A stretch of DNA of 64,000 nucleotides from Gavia stellata (taxonomy: Eukaryota > Chordata > Aves > Gaviiformes > Gaviidae). The notes beneath the pieces are model-generated. The model was given only the letters and a program-made list of their open reading frames with translations. It was not told the origin of the DNA and ran no database searches. A program made the position numbers and the translations under genes. The stretch covers positions 126,022,668-126,086,667 of the forward strand of contig NC_082594.1 of assembly GCF_030936135.1 (NCBI RefSeq), read 5' to 3'. Of the stretch, positions 1 through 13,415 are shown piece after piece. Positions within the stretch are counted from its first letter, which is position 1; each line of letters begins with the position of its first letter.

Positions 1-452
1 TCCAACCAGCAACCCAACACCACCATGCCCACTAAACCATGTCCCACAATGCCACGTCCACATGTTCCTTGAACACCTCCAGGGATGGTGACTCCACCAC
101 CGCCCTGGGCAGCCTGTTCCAGTGTCTCACCACTCTCTCAGTAAAGAAATTTTTCCTAATATCCAGCCTAAACCTCCCCTGGCGCAACTTGAGGCCATTT
201 CCGCTTGTCCTATCACTTGTCACTTGGGAGAAGAGACCAACACCCACCTCTCTGCAACCCCCTTTCAGGCAGTTGTAGAGAGCGATGAGGTCTCCCCTCA
301 GCCTCCTCTTCTCCAGACTGAACAACCCCAGTTCCCTCAGCCGCTCCTCATCAGACTTGTGCTCCAGACCCCTCACCAGCTTCGTCACCCTTCTCTGGAC
401 ACGCTCCAGCACCTCAATGTCCTTCTTGTAGTGAGGGGCCCAAAATTCAGTG
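1..452 (-). mobile_element. CR1 LINE, ORF2 C-terminal fragment, cut by window edge
   Basis: The minus strand reads as the carboxy-terminal end of CR1 ORF2: a WAPHYKKD block, then [29 protein letters not shown], a GGCREVG block, and [14 protein letters not shown] before the terminal region. This order is diagnostic of the avian/reptilian CR1 LINE. The frame is open from about 481 down to 32, so the copy is fairly young or little decayed. The 5' end stops abruptly near 452, as expected for 5'-truncated LINE insertions. The 3' tail (the part containing the GLDDL..LFQP block and the short terminal repeat) lies outside the window. It is a dead fragment with no function of its own. (The long motif quoted is split here into sub-blocks; the positions are roughly 250-400.). 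Confidence 0.93.
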
Positions 453-1004
453 GTAATCTGAATCATTTGGCTCTGACCCAACTGTAATAAGAATAAAAGC
501 CTTCATGGATATAAGAGAATATCAAACCTGTAGGAGAGGGGCTTGACAGGGTGGGATGGAGATCGCTGTGGCACACTAAGGAAGATTTCACTTGCTCTGA
601 CCTATCATTTTTGAGACATGCTCCTTTTTTCTGATTGTATAACCAGAGAATTTGACCATTCTCTTCAGTGATTTGATTTCGTGTTACTGAAGCTAATTCT
701 GTTCTACATGATCTCACTGGGAGAGGGAGTCTCGTTACATGACCTTAAATCCCATTCAGCTTTGTTTATTCTTACCAACATGGTGCATGGATTGTTACCA
801 GGGATCTGTTGATGGCAGGTAGTGATCTCAATGAACTACCAAGAGAACAGTTGCTGTCAAACTAAAGAAATCACCACAGCAATAGACTCCAGTTACTGTT
901 TGCCAGCAGAGGTTTGTGGACTCAGATAGTTGCTGCCTCTTAATATCTTATCCCCTTACTAAAATTTCTCTGCATCAGGCAGGGGCTGATAAAGAGGACA
1001 TAGT

Positions 1005-1018
1005 GAGAGAGAGAGAGA
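1005..1018. repeat. (GA)7 microsatellite
   Basis: Seven GA dinucleotides in a row are seen directly. A short simple repeat with no further meaning visible. Confidence 0.9.
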
Positions 1019-3376
1019 CTGTATTTTTCCTGGTAGGAACTTCATTTTTAGAACTCTCAAGCAAGCATTAAGTTCATAAGACAAGATTATTGACATTATC
1101 TTACAAATGCTTTTATCTGTCTCCAGGATAGCTGCTTTTCAGGAGTTTAATCTGTAGCCCTTGAAGCATGTAGACTTTGCGAGCCTGTACTGTGTAGAGT
1201 AGAGAACAGGCTTGCCAGTGAAAGTTGTAGGAATTTGCAGTTTATAAGCATGTAGCGCTTGCAATAACATCATAAATATTTCATTTCACATCATGCTTGC
1301 AGTTCCCAGCACTGTTAATATAGATGTATTGTCAATCCCCAGCCACTGAGGAAGGCGAGCTTGTCTGGAAAGTGGTTCATTCCTTTACTGGAAAGCCCAT
1401 TCCCTCCAAAAGTCTGTAGTGAGCTGGTTGTAAAGTGTGGGCCCCTGGTTTCCCTTCTAAGCACAAGGAGATTATTTTTACTATTTCTTTCCTAGCAAAG
1501 ACTCTGGGGTCTCTCATCTGACTTCCTGACACGTATGTTTACCCTGGGCTTGAATAAGTCCACTTTTTTAAGCCACAGACAGAAGAACCGCATCTCAGTG
1601 TAACATCTCAATTTCCTTAAATCTGTTGCTGGGTAGATGGTGGAATCATTTTTGCTGCCAATTTGCTCAGTAATGCAATGCGAGCAGGACTGTAGCAGCA
1701 GTAAAACACCACTGAAAATTATGAATATTTTTCCCTTGCAAGGCAATGTCTGTATATACACATTAGAATCCCAGCAAGCTTCCTTAATCCTTTTGTGCTT
1801 GTGTATATCTTAACATTTTTAGAAGTGGTTAGCTATGAAGTAATCTGACAAATAAACTGAAATGTTTCTCTGAGAAATGAGCACAATTTTATGTCTTAAG
1901 TTTGTTTTATGTAACTATGATAACAAAAAATAAAAAATCCACTCTTTGCATTGAATCTGAGCGAAGAGTAAATATGAAAAAGAAGCTGATTTTGCTCTTT
2001 AAAGGTTTTGATGTGCCACTGTGACGGTACATCAGAGGTGGATGACATCTGTGAGAATCCAGGTGCAGACATCAAGAGACTTTCTGCAAATTTAGAGGAA
2101 TGTGTGTTCCTGGAATTGCTCCATCATCATTTCGAACAGCTGACTTGGCACTCAAAGCTGAGAGTCCAGCAATGAAGATTTTTATTATGTTAGGTTGTAC
2201 TCTGTGTCAGATAGTGGCCCAGATTTTAACTGTCATGGTCCAGCCCAGCAACAGCCATGACACCATGTCTGGTGGGGCTCAGCTTGAGCTGTGTTTGCAT
2301 TGGCAAAGCTCCATGGAAATGAAGAACAGAGATGGTGATGATGAGATGAGTTTTGCCTAAGAGCTGAGGACATGGCTTTAGGTTAATATTATACAAGCCA
2401 AATAATTCCAAAATCTTTGAATGATCTTGAATGCAGAGAGTTTGGAGCCTTCTGGACCTCCTTTTTCAAGTGTGTCATTGAAGGAGTCCATTGGCTTTGC
2501 AGCTGTAATCTTGCAGAATTTCCGTGTTTCATAGGGTGGAGCCCTGCAGAACCGCAGCCCTCACTGAGTACCCAAACTCTGTCAAGGACTATGAGCTTTA
2601 ACACACCAGTTTTTTGAAACCTGCAAGAGCAAAATCTTCAGTGGACCCCTGCAAGGGGGATGTCATAACATCCGGCTTTCTGCATGGAACTTAGATGCAT
2701 TACGATTTGACTGTCATAAAACTTCACTGTCTCTGAAGAGAGCATCATCCTGTCTAATGACACAAAACAGATTAGACATATTTGATGTCATCTTGTGTAT
2801 TTACAAAGTATGCAAATACAGGGACATATTCCCCCAAACACAGTAGGAATCAAGGTGTGTCTTTGTTTTCAGTTCTTAACATTTCATGGTGGAAGCTGCC
2901 TTTCTAGACTTTTTCTCAGAGTTACCGGTGTTTCTACTGATAACTTGAATTTTCTTTCTTCTTTTTCTTTGCTGTCGCTTGCATATCTCCTTCCCCCCAC
3001 TCTAACACATACAAAAGCGTGCATGCTTGTGATATAAATGAGTACCTAATGAAGCTGTTTTGCTGATGTGTTTGAGGTTTCCGAATTGCTTTTTGTTTGC
3101 CCATGCTTTGAGTGATTAAGGTACCTGTGGTTTGAGGTTACTATCAGCTGCTATTTTTACAGTTATCAGACTTTGATAATTGGTTCTTTAATGACTTTGT
3201 GTTTACTGACTGTCCAAAGGACTCAGTTGAGCTTTAAGACAGATTTTAAGAGCTCCATTAATTTCACTCTTTTCCAAATCCAGATACGCAAATTAATGAG
3301 TCAAAGGCTGATCTCTCTGAAAACCCAGCTGGACATTTTCTATCCCTTCCCATACATTCCCACTAAGAAATATCCC

Positions 3377-3420
3377 ATTGAAAGTGAGACAATAGTCTCA
3401 CTATCCATCTCACTTTCAAT
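3377..3420. repeat. Nested perfect inverted repeat (hairpin)
   Basis: A 13-base arm, ATTGAAAGTGAGA (3377-3389), is repeated as its exact reverse complement at 3408-3420, with 18 bases between. Within it, GTGAGAC (3384-3390) and GTCTCAC (3395-3401) form a second perfect hairpin with a 4-base loop. The two structures use overlapping arms and exclude each other. No gene or known repeat family is tied to it here. Confidence 0.85.
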
Positions 3421-3842
3421 AGCAGTGGCTGTTGCAGACTATACCCCACTTCATAATGGCAGGGTGGTTAGACGTGTGAACTTGCTTACCAGGAAACAGA
3501 GCAGTGAACAATCCAGTCACACGTGGAGTGAAAACCGTTCTTGCAAAAAGAGCAGGAGAGAGCTGGTATGGCACCTCAGACTCCTCACAGAGGCAAAACC
3601 ATGTCAGTTTACTTTGTTGCTTTTCTACAAATAACCAGGTTTTGAGGGAGATTTTATTTCCTCTCCCAAAGTTTGTATATTCAGAGTAGTGTTTCCTAAC
3701 ACAGACTGTGTGCTCATCCGGTGTTCTTTGTCCTTTCATCGCCAGCATTCCAACATTAATATTTTGGTTCTGCAGTTTCCTGACTGTACTGTAGTATTAC
3801 ACATGGATGCCTCCAGTTTAGCTAACAGCATGTGCTTTGAAC

Positions 3843-3872
3843 TATTATTATTATTAATATTGCTATTATTAT
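3843..3872. repeat. Imperfect (ATT)n microsatellite
   Basis: A run of TATTATTATTAATATTG-like units is seen directly. An imperfect trinucleotide repeat in intergenic DNA. Confidence 0.8.
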
Positions 3873-5074
3873 TTCTCTCAGAAATACAGAGCTCCTAGAC
3901 AGAATCAGAGCCTTACAGCAACAAGGTGTTTTATACACAAATGCAGTCTCTAGAACACATCTAGTTTTCTAGCTGTTTCAATAGATTTCTAATTTACTAA
4001 TTACTAATTTAATTTTCTAATTTAGCAAACCAGAAATCTTCAGTATTTCTTTACGCAGACGTTTTGTTCTTTTTTATTCTGAACAAGAACTTTTCACTGT
4101 TTATTTGCTTTGTAGGGGCTCATTGTCACTGAGTTTTGCTTTTGTACGTTATCATCCTCATCTGCTTAAATCTCATTGCATTTCTGTAGATATATTTTGT
4201 CAGTATTGTCTTTAAACTTGTTTAGGGAGAAGACCAAATGGGAGGGAATAAAAGTATTCTCTGCATAATAGCAAGTACGTTTGTCTCTGAGACTTTGCAC
4301 TGGCTTTTGTGCACATGGCTGCTGGTCCTTGCAGCCAACAAAGTCCTTATATTTCAATGTCTAACACACAAACAAGCACCAGCTACATAAAATATTGTGA
4401 TGAAATAAAATGTGGTTTTGCCTTGTGTGAATCAAGTTGAGCTTAAAGCAAATCTCCAGTTCCTGTGAACCTAAACATAAACACTGGCGAAATTTGGATC
4501 CAGGTGTGAATTCTGTAGCTCAAGCTGACCTGTAGCATTTTAATTACTGGGTATTGCTAGGACCTGATTAGTACCTGATGGTTCAAATGCTGACAGTGAC
4601 TCGTTTCCTGCTTATTGCCAAATGAAATGTGCTTCAACATAAGGAAACAGGGAGGAAGAGAGGATAGAAAAAGTCAGCCCATTGCCATTTAATAAATGGC
4701 ATTGGACTAAAATCTTTTGTCCTGGGAATTGTTTACAAGAATGCATGGTCTGTGAAAACTAAGCTGGAGGATCTCCATGTTGAATCTGTCCGGACCAGAG
4801 CAGACTGTGAAAGCCAACACAAATAAACCACAAAGCCAGTTTTAGGAAAAAAAAATCTCCACTCTGAGGCTTGTAATTTAGCACAGAAAGTGCAAAATGC
4901 ATTAGATTGACTTTAAAAAAATTAAAAATACATATTCTAAGTCATTGCAGTGAACCATGAATTCTGTCATTCCTCTGTTCTTCCAGTGAAGCAGGATAGA
5001 TCTATGTGTATTTTAGAAGGGGGGAAAGGGCAGATTCTCTCTCAGATCAGTTTGGTTCAGAGCACAGTCTGCTA

Positions 5075-5160
5075 TAGCTATACTTCCTATCATCACTGGA
5101 TGAAACAGCATTTCTGATGTAGCTATACTTCTTGTCATCAGTGGATGAAACAGCATTTTT
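5075..5160. repeat. 45-bp tandem duplication, two copies
   Basis: The unit beginning TAGCTATACTTC at 5075 recurs at 5120, 45 bases later. Both copies then read through ATCA..TGGATGAAACAGCATTT with only a few differences. It is a recent local tandem duplication in intergenic DNA, with no gene nearby. Confidence 0.9.
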
Positions 5161-8100
5161 TCTTCACACACAAAAATAACAACTGCTAAAGGGTGTTACT
5201 TTCTCTTTTGCTGGTTTCCAGTTGCTCTTCATGTTCTTCTAGGATTCACGGTTCTTCCTGGAAGAGCATCCTGAAAGTGCTTATGCAGATCATAGGCAGC
5301 TCTTTCTGTCTTATGCCTGTAATAATAACAAAATAACAAATGATAGCTCATTTGCCCCTTGAAATCAGCCAAAAAGGCTCCTATTTACTGTAGCAATCTT
5401 TAGCTCAGACTTTAAATGTTGATTTACTAATGTTACACTAACAAACATCACTTGAGTTCTGTGAAGAACAGCTGAAGGCTGTATATTTATGCTCCTTTAC
5501 TTACTTTTCTCTTAAAAGAAGGCACGCACATCCTTAAGTCAAGCCTAGCCCAAATTTACTGCTGTCAAAGAAAACCTGACAATAATGTGTTAAAGCAGCT
5601 GCATTAAAGGGAGGAATTTTTTAGCTATCACAGTGTTCTCAAAATCAGACCTGCTATTTTAATAGGACCTTGCATGTACCATTTTGGCTAAAGCATATAA
5701 AAAGTTCCATCAGTTAGCACTATCCCCTTTGGACTGGCACTGCTCATTGCTTCCATGCTCTTCTTCATTAGAAGAAATATATCTGACCTATAGTTGTACT
5801 TCTAAATATGTTTTCAGGTACCTCCTCTGCACATTACCAGACAGCCACCTTATGATACAGCCACCCACAATTCTTTAGAGGACCTTTAATGAGGGCAACT
5901 CAGAGCAGACAGCAATTTTAAAGAATATTTAGTCTAAGACATAATGGGTGACAATGTGCATATTGCTGTCACGGGCATTGAGCTGGCTCTTTGGCAGAAA
6001 ATAACTGGGGTATGTCAGAGTTTGTCTTCAGGAGCTCCCTCTAGCAATTTTGATGATGCTGCCTCTCGTGAAAATGGTTCTATTTCACTGCCTCTACAGG
6101 AGCAAATTTAGTGACAGGTTTCAGCAGTGACGTAGGAATCAGCTCTTTTCCATCCTAACTTAAAAACAGGGCTTTGTATGGGAATCTACTTGATGAAAAT
6201 ACTGTGGTTTTGTCCATGCACAGAGGTAAGGAAATGAAAAGCAATTGAAAAATACTCAAAACCCATTCGTTTTCACTTTTATAACATAACTCCTACAATG
6301 GTCTTTTCTAAAACATGAGAAGATATTTACTAAGAGAGACCTAATTCCAATTCAGAAATGCGCTTGATGTTTGTGATCAAATGTAAGCATATTAAAATAC
6401 TCCTAAATTAGGATGTAAACAAAAGGTTCTTTGTGTAAATCAGGCTCAAAGTTTTGTGATAAGGTTTCCTATTATGACTTTGTTACTTTTATGAAGTAAA
6501 GAATGTTTACTGTAAATTTAGGGTATTATAATAACTTAAGAATGATTGCCAAAATTCTTTTTGTAAGGAGTGAACTTGGTTTATATTCTTCTGTATTTTT
6601 TATTTAGTGAATATTTTTTTTAAAATCACTCTTTTGACCTTTATCTTCCTGTCAATGTGGATTAATGAAACTCTACTATATCATGGGGATTGTCATGTAG
6701 ATTGTCATGGAGCTTCTGTTACAGGTATAAATTGAACAATTTACCTCTGCCTCTAAGTGATACCCAGCAAAGGGTTTTACTCGTGTTACTTATATTCCTT
6801 CCTCAAGAAGAACTTTTATTGGTAGTTGGTGGCTTTAACAGGACATGTCAGGTACAGATGAAATACGGGGCTGTCACCCCCAATGAAATTGAGTTCTACA
6901 TCAGTATCAGGCATTTGGGTTTTACTCACTTTGTTAAGCATTTTCTGTAGAGAGTCTCCATCCTGAATCTGGCAAAAAAAAATACTAAAAGGAGAAGCAT
7001 AAAGGACTGTGAAGTGTTGGAATGATGTTTCAGCTGCCTTGAGCTGAACAAAGTTCCTAACAGATGAAAAACATTTTTGTTCACTTGTGATAACTGCAAG
7101 GCAGCCAAATGATTACATTCAAACTTTCCAAAGCTTGCAAAGATTTGCTTCTGAGTCAAAGCCAAACATCAGTAACTGCTGCCCAGAAGGGATATTGTTG
7201 TTTGGAAAGAGAGAGACAGCTATAACTGATCGCAATGCTGAGCCTGGAAATTCCATCTCAACCTTATCTTCAGCATCATGCTTTTGCAGCGCTCTCACGA
7301 GCTCCACCACTGCTGAAGCAGCAATCCAGGAGCAGCAGACCTACCTTTATGATGCAACGAAATGCCCCAACAAGAAAATGCGTTGAATCCCTACATAAAG
7401 AAAGATGTAGTCTAGTAAGCAGTAGCCTGGAGAACAGAAAGCAGTCGTCAGTGTTCCTTCCAAAAAACATACATATACTGCATAAAACTCAGCAACTAAT
7501 CTTTTTTTGATTTGAAACACTGTGTGGCCAAACAAGATGTTCTGCCAAATTTAAATACAGGTTAGCCTGTATCAAATGACTGTGAATAGTTGGCTATTAA
7601 CAGAGAATTTGGGCCTTCAAATCTTGGCCTACAGCAATTTATTTTTGTGTGTTATGTTGTTAATGAGATTTCATCTGTTCTTCTAAACCCAGTTGCTCTT
7701 GGAGTCAGAACTAAACGTTCCAAGGAGCTGACATAAATTAAAAAGAAACAGGTAGAATCTCTGCAGAAACGGGTCAGCATAGGAAATGCCTTCAGAACAG
7801 TTTAGTATGGGACTGAAAGGAGATACTGATTCCAGGATACTAATGGAGAATCAAAAATGACAGACATGCCATGTTCAGTTCTTAACCTTACTTAAAGGCC
7901 CCAACATGTCTCTGTCCAATCTTCCCCAGGAAGGCTTTCCTGAAGGCCATAGTATAATATTCCTTTCTCAAGCATCCTGCTGTTTTTAATGGGAGAAGGA
8001 ATTAACATTAGAAAACAGACCAAAAAAACCACTCCCACCCTGAAAACAGTGCTTTTTCTGTGGTGCTTCTAGTGCCTATAAGGATTTCACTTACCACTGA

Positions 8101-11100
8101 CCAAAATGTTCCTTTTCTAAGAGGAGGAGGACTGACTCTTGTAAAGGACTAAGAAGATTCTGGGCATCTGGAGTCTCTCCTTGCTGCCAGCTCTTCAGTT
8201 AAATACAGTTGCAGGCTCTCTGCTGTGCGTAGGGGATAAAAAGCAGATGTCTTTCAAATCCCATGTGAAGTTTCTGTAGCTGTCATTTAAAAGCAAACAC
8301 CTTTGACTTGGGCACCAGGCAAGTCTGAACTGAAACCACAGGGAGAGAGTAAATATGACCCTCCTGGTGTCATTTTTAGAGCCTCTTTTCTGTTCATAAC
8401 TGTTCTTTAAATGTAAATAAACACTGTTCTCTTAATATGTGAATTTCTGCCCTAAGAACACTATTAGGGATTGCACAAATATTACCTCAGTGTATACTCA
8501 GACATTATTAAAACAAATTACTCTATTGCAGTACAGCTAAGGCCCATTCATTCATTCATTATGGTGGAAGACTGTGCAATGTCCCTGAGGTATGCCAGAA
8601 ACAACCGCTCTGTTGTAAGCTTACACACTGAGTTATTTAAAATTGATTTATTTTGTTAATATCATATAATGGCTCCCAGGAGGAGATGAAAACAAACAGA
8701 TCAGAGCTGATTATGCCTCCAGGTTATTCCCTGAGACAAGGCAGTAACTCTTGGGTCTAGAACTCACAGCTACAGAAAGATACTGCTTTGTGCTTTGTGT
8801 GCTTTTTTCTCCCTGCATCCCTTTGAACCTCGCAGTATTCGTGTGCCTCAGGTCTTGAACCACCACAGGCCTGCATTGTACAGCTTGGCCCACGGTCTCC
8901 AGGTTGCCTGAACTGTACCTGGCAGAAGTCCAAAGGGGTCTTGTACACACAGCTATAGTTAGTTTTAAACCACCCGTACAAATCCCCTGTTCTTGGATTC
9001 CTCTAGTCTTGGGCCACCCATTGGAATGGGATAAAATTGTCCGAAGAAAAAAACTCCAATAGCTGGGGATTCCCAGTGGACAGAGACAACCAGTTTGTTC
9101 CCCCTTTTATATTCTGTGTATTGAATACACAAAAGGCGTGACCTAGAACACAAAGGTCTGTATTGGCTTTGGCTCAGCCTAGAGATTCATGCTAGCTAGG
9201 AAATTTGGAGCTTTGTTCCGATTTGGCTCCCAAGGGGAGTTTTAAGACGTAGATATGTCTCTCTTCCTCTCAAAACCATTGTTCATGTGTTGCATGTTTC
9301 TGACCCTCCATTTGTTTCCATCTTCCTGTCACTGTAGACTTTAATCTGCACGTCAGTGGTATGACTATACAGTAGCTTTCTCTTGCCACAGGAGAGGTCA
9401 TTCCTACCCTTGCTGCTGTGGGGCAGGTAGTAAGCAGCCCATGAATTATTTTTGCAGCAAAATGTTGGAAACAGGATGGGAGCAATGTGCTAAGTCCTAT
9501 GCCCACATACACTCTGAAGTCCTGTGAATGGTCTCAAATCAGATGGTATTAAAACAGTTGAATATGGCCCACTAGAGACAGTGGCTACGAATGTCATTTG
9601 CTGAGTAAGACTGTTACGCTAGCTGCTATCACTGTTGCCATAGTGCCTTCTGGCTGCAGTCACAAATGAAGCTGCTACTAATGGCGGGAGCTGCTTTGCT
9701 TATATATAAGTGCACCACTAAGCGGCATGTATCATACATACCACTCCCCATCCCAGCAAAGCTGTAGACAGACTGTCAGATCTTTGCTCTAAACCTAAAA
9801 TTCACACCTTAGAGCTACTTGACTGCTGATCATAATGTAACCCCCAAAGAGTAAATCCTTGGGATTTTCTTGCCTGGCTGTGCTTTCCCCTGCAAGCCAT
9901 TTTTTAAATAGACCCTGAGGAGCAGAAGCTGCCTGGCCTGAAGGATGATAGATTGTTGAAAGCAAAGTAGCCCCGTATCTAAAAGAGAATCACAAGATTT
10001 TGCTTATATTCCTGGACCTCTGAGGCTTCAGTGGATAACAAGACCTTATTTAAATCCCTTGGCAACAATCTAGGGATCTGTCCAATAAAACAGTTCTATT
10101 ACTTCCAAATAAGATGAGGCCAAAACAAGGATACATTTCTGATTTCTTAATGCCTGGTTTAACTGTTGCTACTTTAATGATATGTTTGGACATCAGATTT
10201 AGGCCTGATTCAAATCTCTAAGGCATAGTTGTCCATACATCTCTTTGGTGGCTGTATCAAGCTTAATGTACATTAGACTGGGTAAGGCTTTGACCCTGGA
10301 ATGTACTTACACCTGTGACTAGCATTGGGTATTTCTCTGGGAAGCTGGTAAAAAGTGTTTTTTCAACAGTTTTGGTTGTGCTGGGGTTCATAATTTTATT
10401 GCAGAGAGTAGGAAAGAAACATTCTGCAGTGCTGTCTCTTTAGAAAAGGGACAAGCTCCAGAAGTGACTACACGCTCTACTGTGAGTATACTGCCTACCA
10501 TGTATCTGTTTAATCTGTTGCCTCTGGTGTAAGATTAACACACCACGTTATCGCTCCAGTTGTTACCAATAGTGATGGTAGCCTGGGGACCTGATCCTGT
10601 GCCGTCACTTTCCAGCTTCCAGTAAACCACGGATGAATGTCATGGTGTGTCCCTCATTAGACTACCGAATGCCCCAAGCTTCCCATTTTTGTGAGTTTTC
10701 ATCTACCTTCTGTGATAGTTCCATTTCTCTCCTATGGCCAGACATTAATATCTCCACTTGATTCAGGAGAACCCTCCAGTGAAGGAATCAGGTTCTCAGA
10801 GCGTGAACTGGTGACTTGTAATGCTGCCTTATAAAGGGGGGCAAAATATTTTGGATGAAATTAGAACTTACTTTCTTCTGCATCCTAATACATCTGTGCT
10901 TCAAACTTAAGGTTAACTCCCTTTGAGCTAATAGAAATGTGTTTCAAATAATTTATTTTAGGTTTACTTCTGCTTTGGAAATGGCAAGCAGTAAACTGTG
11001 ATAGGAGCCTGACTGTATGAGAGCTGAAGACACTGAGTAGACACTTCTGAATGAGGCTTATTCAGAGAAGGCCCAGACACACAGCATCTGCACACTTAAA

Positions 11101-13111
11101 AGCTGCTGGGAGTCTCTGCATAGTCTGAGGTCTGCAGAGCACTAGTTAGAGCCTTACAGTTTGCTTTAATTATGATTTTCCTTGTATGGGTGCGGGGTCC
11201 CTGATGCACTAACGCTATTGCAAGCTCCTAATGCAGATGTGTCATGCTGTGCTGACAATGGCTTCATTCTTTGGGCCCTGCCTGTTACAAGTTGGGGTTT
11301 TTTTTTACTGATGGATATAAAACTCACTGTGTTATTTAATTTGCAAGTTCCTTTTGAGATGCACAAAAGGGATGAGGTAAAAAGGATTGAAAGTATACAC
11401 CTGTCATGAAAACTTGAAGTTATTTTCTTCCACACTGTCCCTATTTTGACTATTCAGATTGTAAACTCTACACGGAAGAGGCTTTTATCCCCAGTTTTCA
11501 CTACGATCTCTAAATTTGCTAGTAAGGCACTTAAATAATAGTAATGTTACATACATACATTTATAAATACATGTAGTATATATACAGCACAAATCTGTTT
11601 CATAAATATCAACTTAGGATTCTGCTTTTTTATTCAGAACTTTGTATCAAGGCAATCCTTTGGTAAAATTTGAAAGCACATGAAATTTCCAATAAAAGAC
11701 AAACCCCAGAAGAATAACAGAGCAGGGATAGGGACAGAAAGGATGAGCAAATAATGAAGTTTATATGTGGGGTATGGATCAGATTTCAAAAGCAAATGGA
11801 ATAAACTTAAATAAAACAGCATGTATTCCAAATTGGAATCAGCTATAATATTATGAGAAATCTGTGTACATCCTATTGTAAATATTTATACTTTTGAATT
11901 TCCTTAGTGAACTGCCAGATATGATTCCCCAAAGAACATTATTTACTTGTTTTAGGTTTTAGCTAATCTGCCCTTCAATTCTCCTGTGAGATCAAATTCT
12001 CACATTACTGAGACATGGAGTTTTTTGTATTGCAGATCAAGGAGGAGTACAATTCGTAGATGCATTACAGCATCATCTATTATCACCTAGCAGACTATAG
12101 TGACTAAAATTTGACTTCACAGAGCATTAAAATCTGAATATGACGCCAGAAAAAGTGCCATAAACCTCCATGGGACTGAAATCCATGACTTATCCTCACA
12201 TAAGTAACTTCAGCGCAGTCTTCCCTATCCTAAATCGCTGCCTGTACCTCAACACGACTTCAAAGGGAGAACTTCATGCAGCCAAAGATCAGGGGATTAT
12301 TAGTGCAGGAATTATTCTACTCAAATTTACATATAGCTTCCTGTTCTGTCTCAATCTACCTGCAATTATTAGATTTCTGACAACATGCAGTCTATTGATC
12401 AGTCTTGCTCGTGCTGATGGGACAGACCCTGAATTCTGTCCTACCAATCTCATCCTGACTTACTGCGTATCTGTAGTTAATTCCTGTCCCATCTTTCGTG
12501 CCTTAAATTCCATCTGCTGCCTACTTTCCCCACTCCACGGTAGGAATACAGTGAGGCTTATCTACCTTTGACTTAACTGCCTTGATGCCTGCCCAAGAAA
12601 AGTTGTTATTGTTGCTTTGAGCTATTAAATGGAAAACAGACTATTAACTTCGATGGCATAAGATTTAGCATTTTTTTCTACAGGGTGTTGCAACGGAAAT
12701 GGAAAATATCAGTGAAGAGCGTATCAGCTTGCAGAGTTAGTAATTTAAGGTGAATATCTCACACCCTTTTTGAAAACCTTAACTTTGATCCAGGAAGGTG
12801 TAACTGGGCATTTAGGTACTGAACATGCTGCCACAATTGCATGTACTTTCAAACATTGCTGATAACATCCTGTTCTGTCATGTTTGGCATGTCTATTTAA
12901 ATTCTAAGTTCTTTAGGTCAAGGACTGTCTACAGCTCCCTGTTTGTACAGCGATTACTAAATCTTTGTCCATCTTGATTAGTCCCTAGACATTACAATAA
13001 TAAACAAGGGTAATAACAAAGCAGTTAGGAATCTTCAAGTCACCTCAGATTTGAGCCAGCAGCATAAAGGCAAGGCCTCATTATCCCTTGTGCCATTCAT
13101 TCAGTCTTTTG

Positions 13112-13415
13112 AAGGCAAGTTCTTGAACAGCACAAGTCATACCCCAGGGCTCAATACTGGGTCTAGTCCTGTTTAACATCTTCATTAATGATCTGGATGA
13201 TGGGGCAGAGTGTACCCTCAGCAAGTTTGCTGATAACACAAAACTGGGAGGAGTGGCTGATATGCCAGAAGGTTGTGCAGGAAGCAGCAAGAGGTATATA
13301 GAGTATCTGAGCTTGCATCTCAAAATATATGGAAATCCTAATAGGAACATCATGTTGATCGTTGGATTTGATGATCTGACAGGTCTTTTCCAACCTTAAT
13401 GATTCTGTGATTTCC
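13112..13415 (+). mobile_element. CR1 LINE, internally deleted fragment
   Basis: Translating the plus strand near 13135-13260 gives the CR1 reverse-transcriptase signature: [20 protein letters not shown], followed by a blocked frame with [14 protein letters not shown]. From about 13350 the sequence jumps to the extreme 3' end of CR1: a [15 protein letters not shown] stretch, then CCTTAATGATTCTGTGATT. The roughly 800 bases that normally separate these two blocks are missing. The copy is therefore either internally deleted or made of two pieces. Its FADD catalytic motif reads FADN, so it could not be active even if complete. Confidence 0.88.

Larger units (their letters stand above)
453..13110. 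other. Intergenic DNA with no supported gene
   Basis: I see no gene in this stretch. Open frames are short (mostly 60-150 codons), lack homology that I recognise, and have no consistent splice structure. Contents worth noting are listed separately: a short (GA)n run at about 1005, a perfect hairpin at 3377, an ATT-rich run at about 3843 and a 45-bp tandem duplication at 5075. Base composition is ordinary AT-rich avian intergenic DNA. Conserved non-coding elements could be present but cannot be told from one sequence. Confidence 0.7.

Noticed and set aside
12170..12571. 133-codon plus-strand open frame with hydrophobic stretches
   Set aside because: No recognisable similarity, no promoter or splice context, and no codon pattern that stands out.
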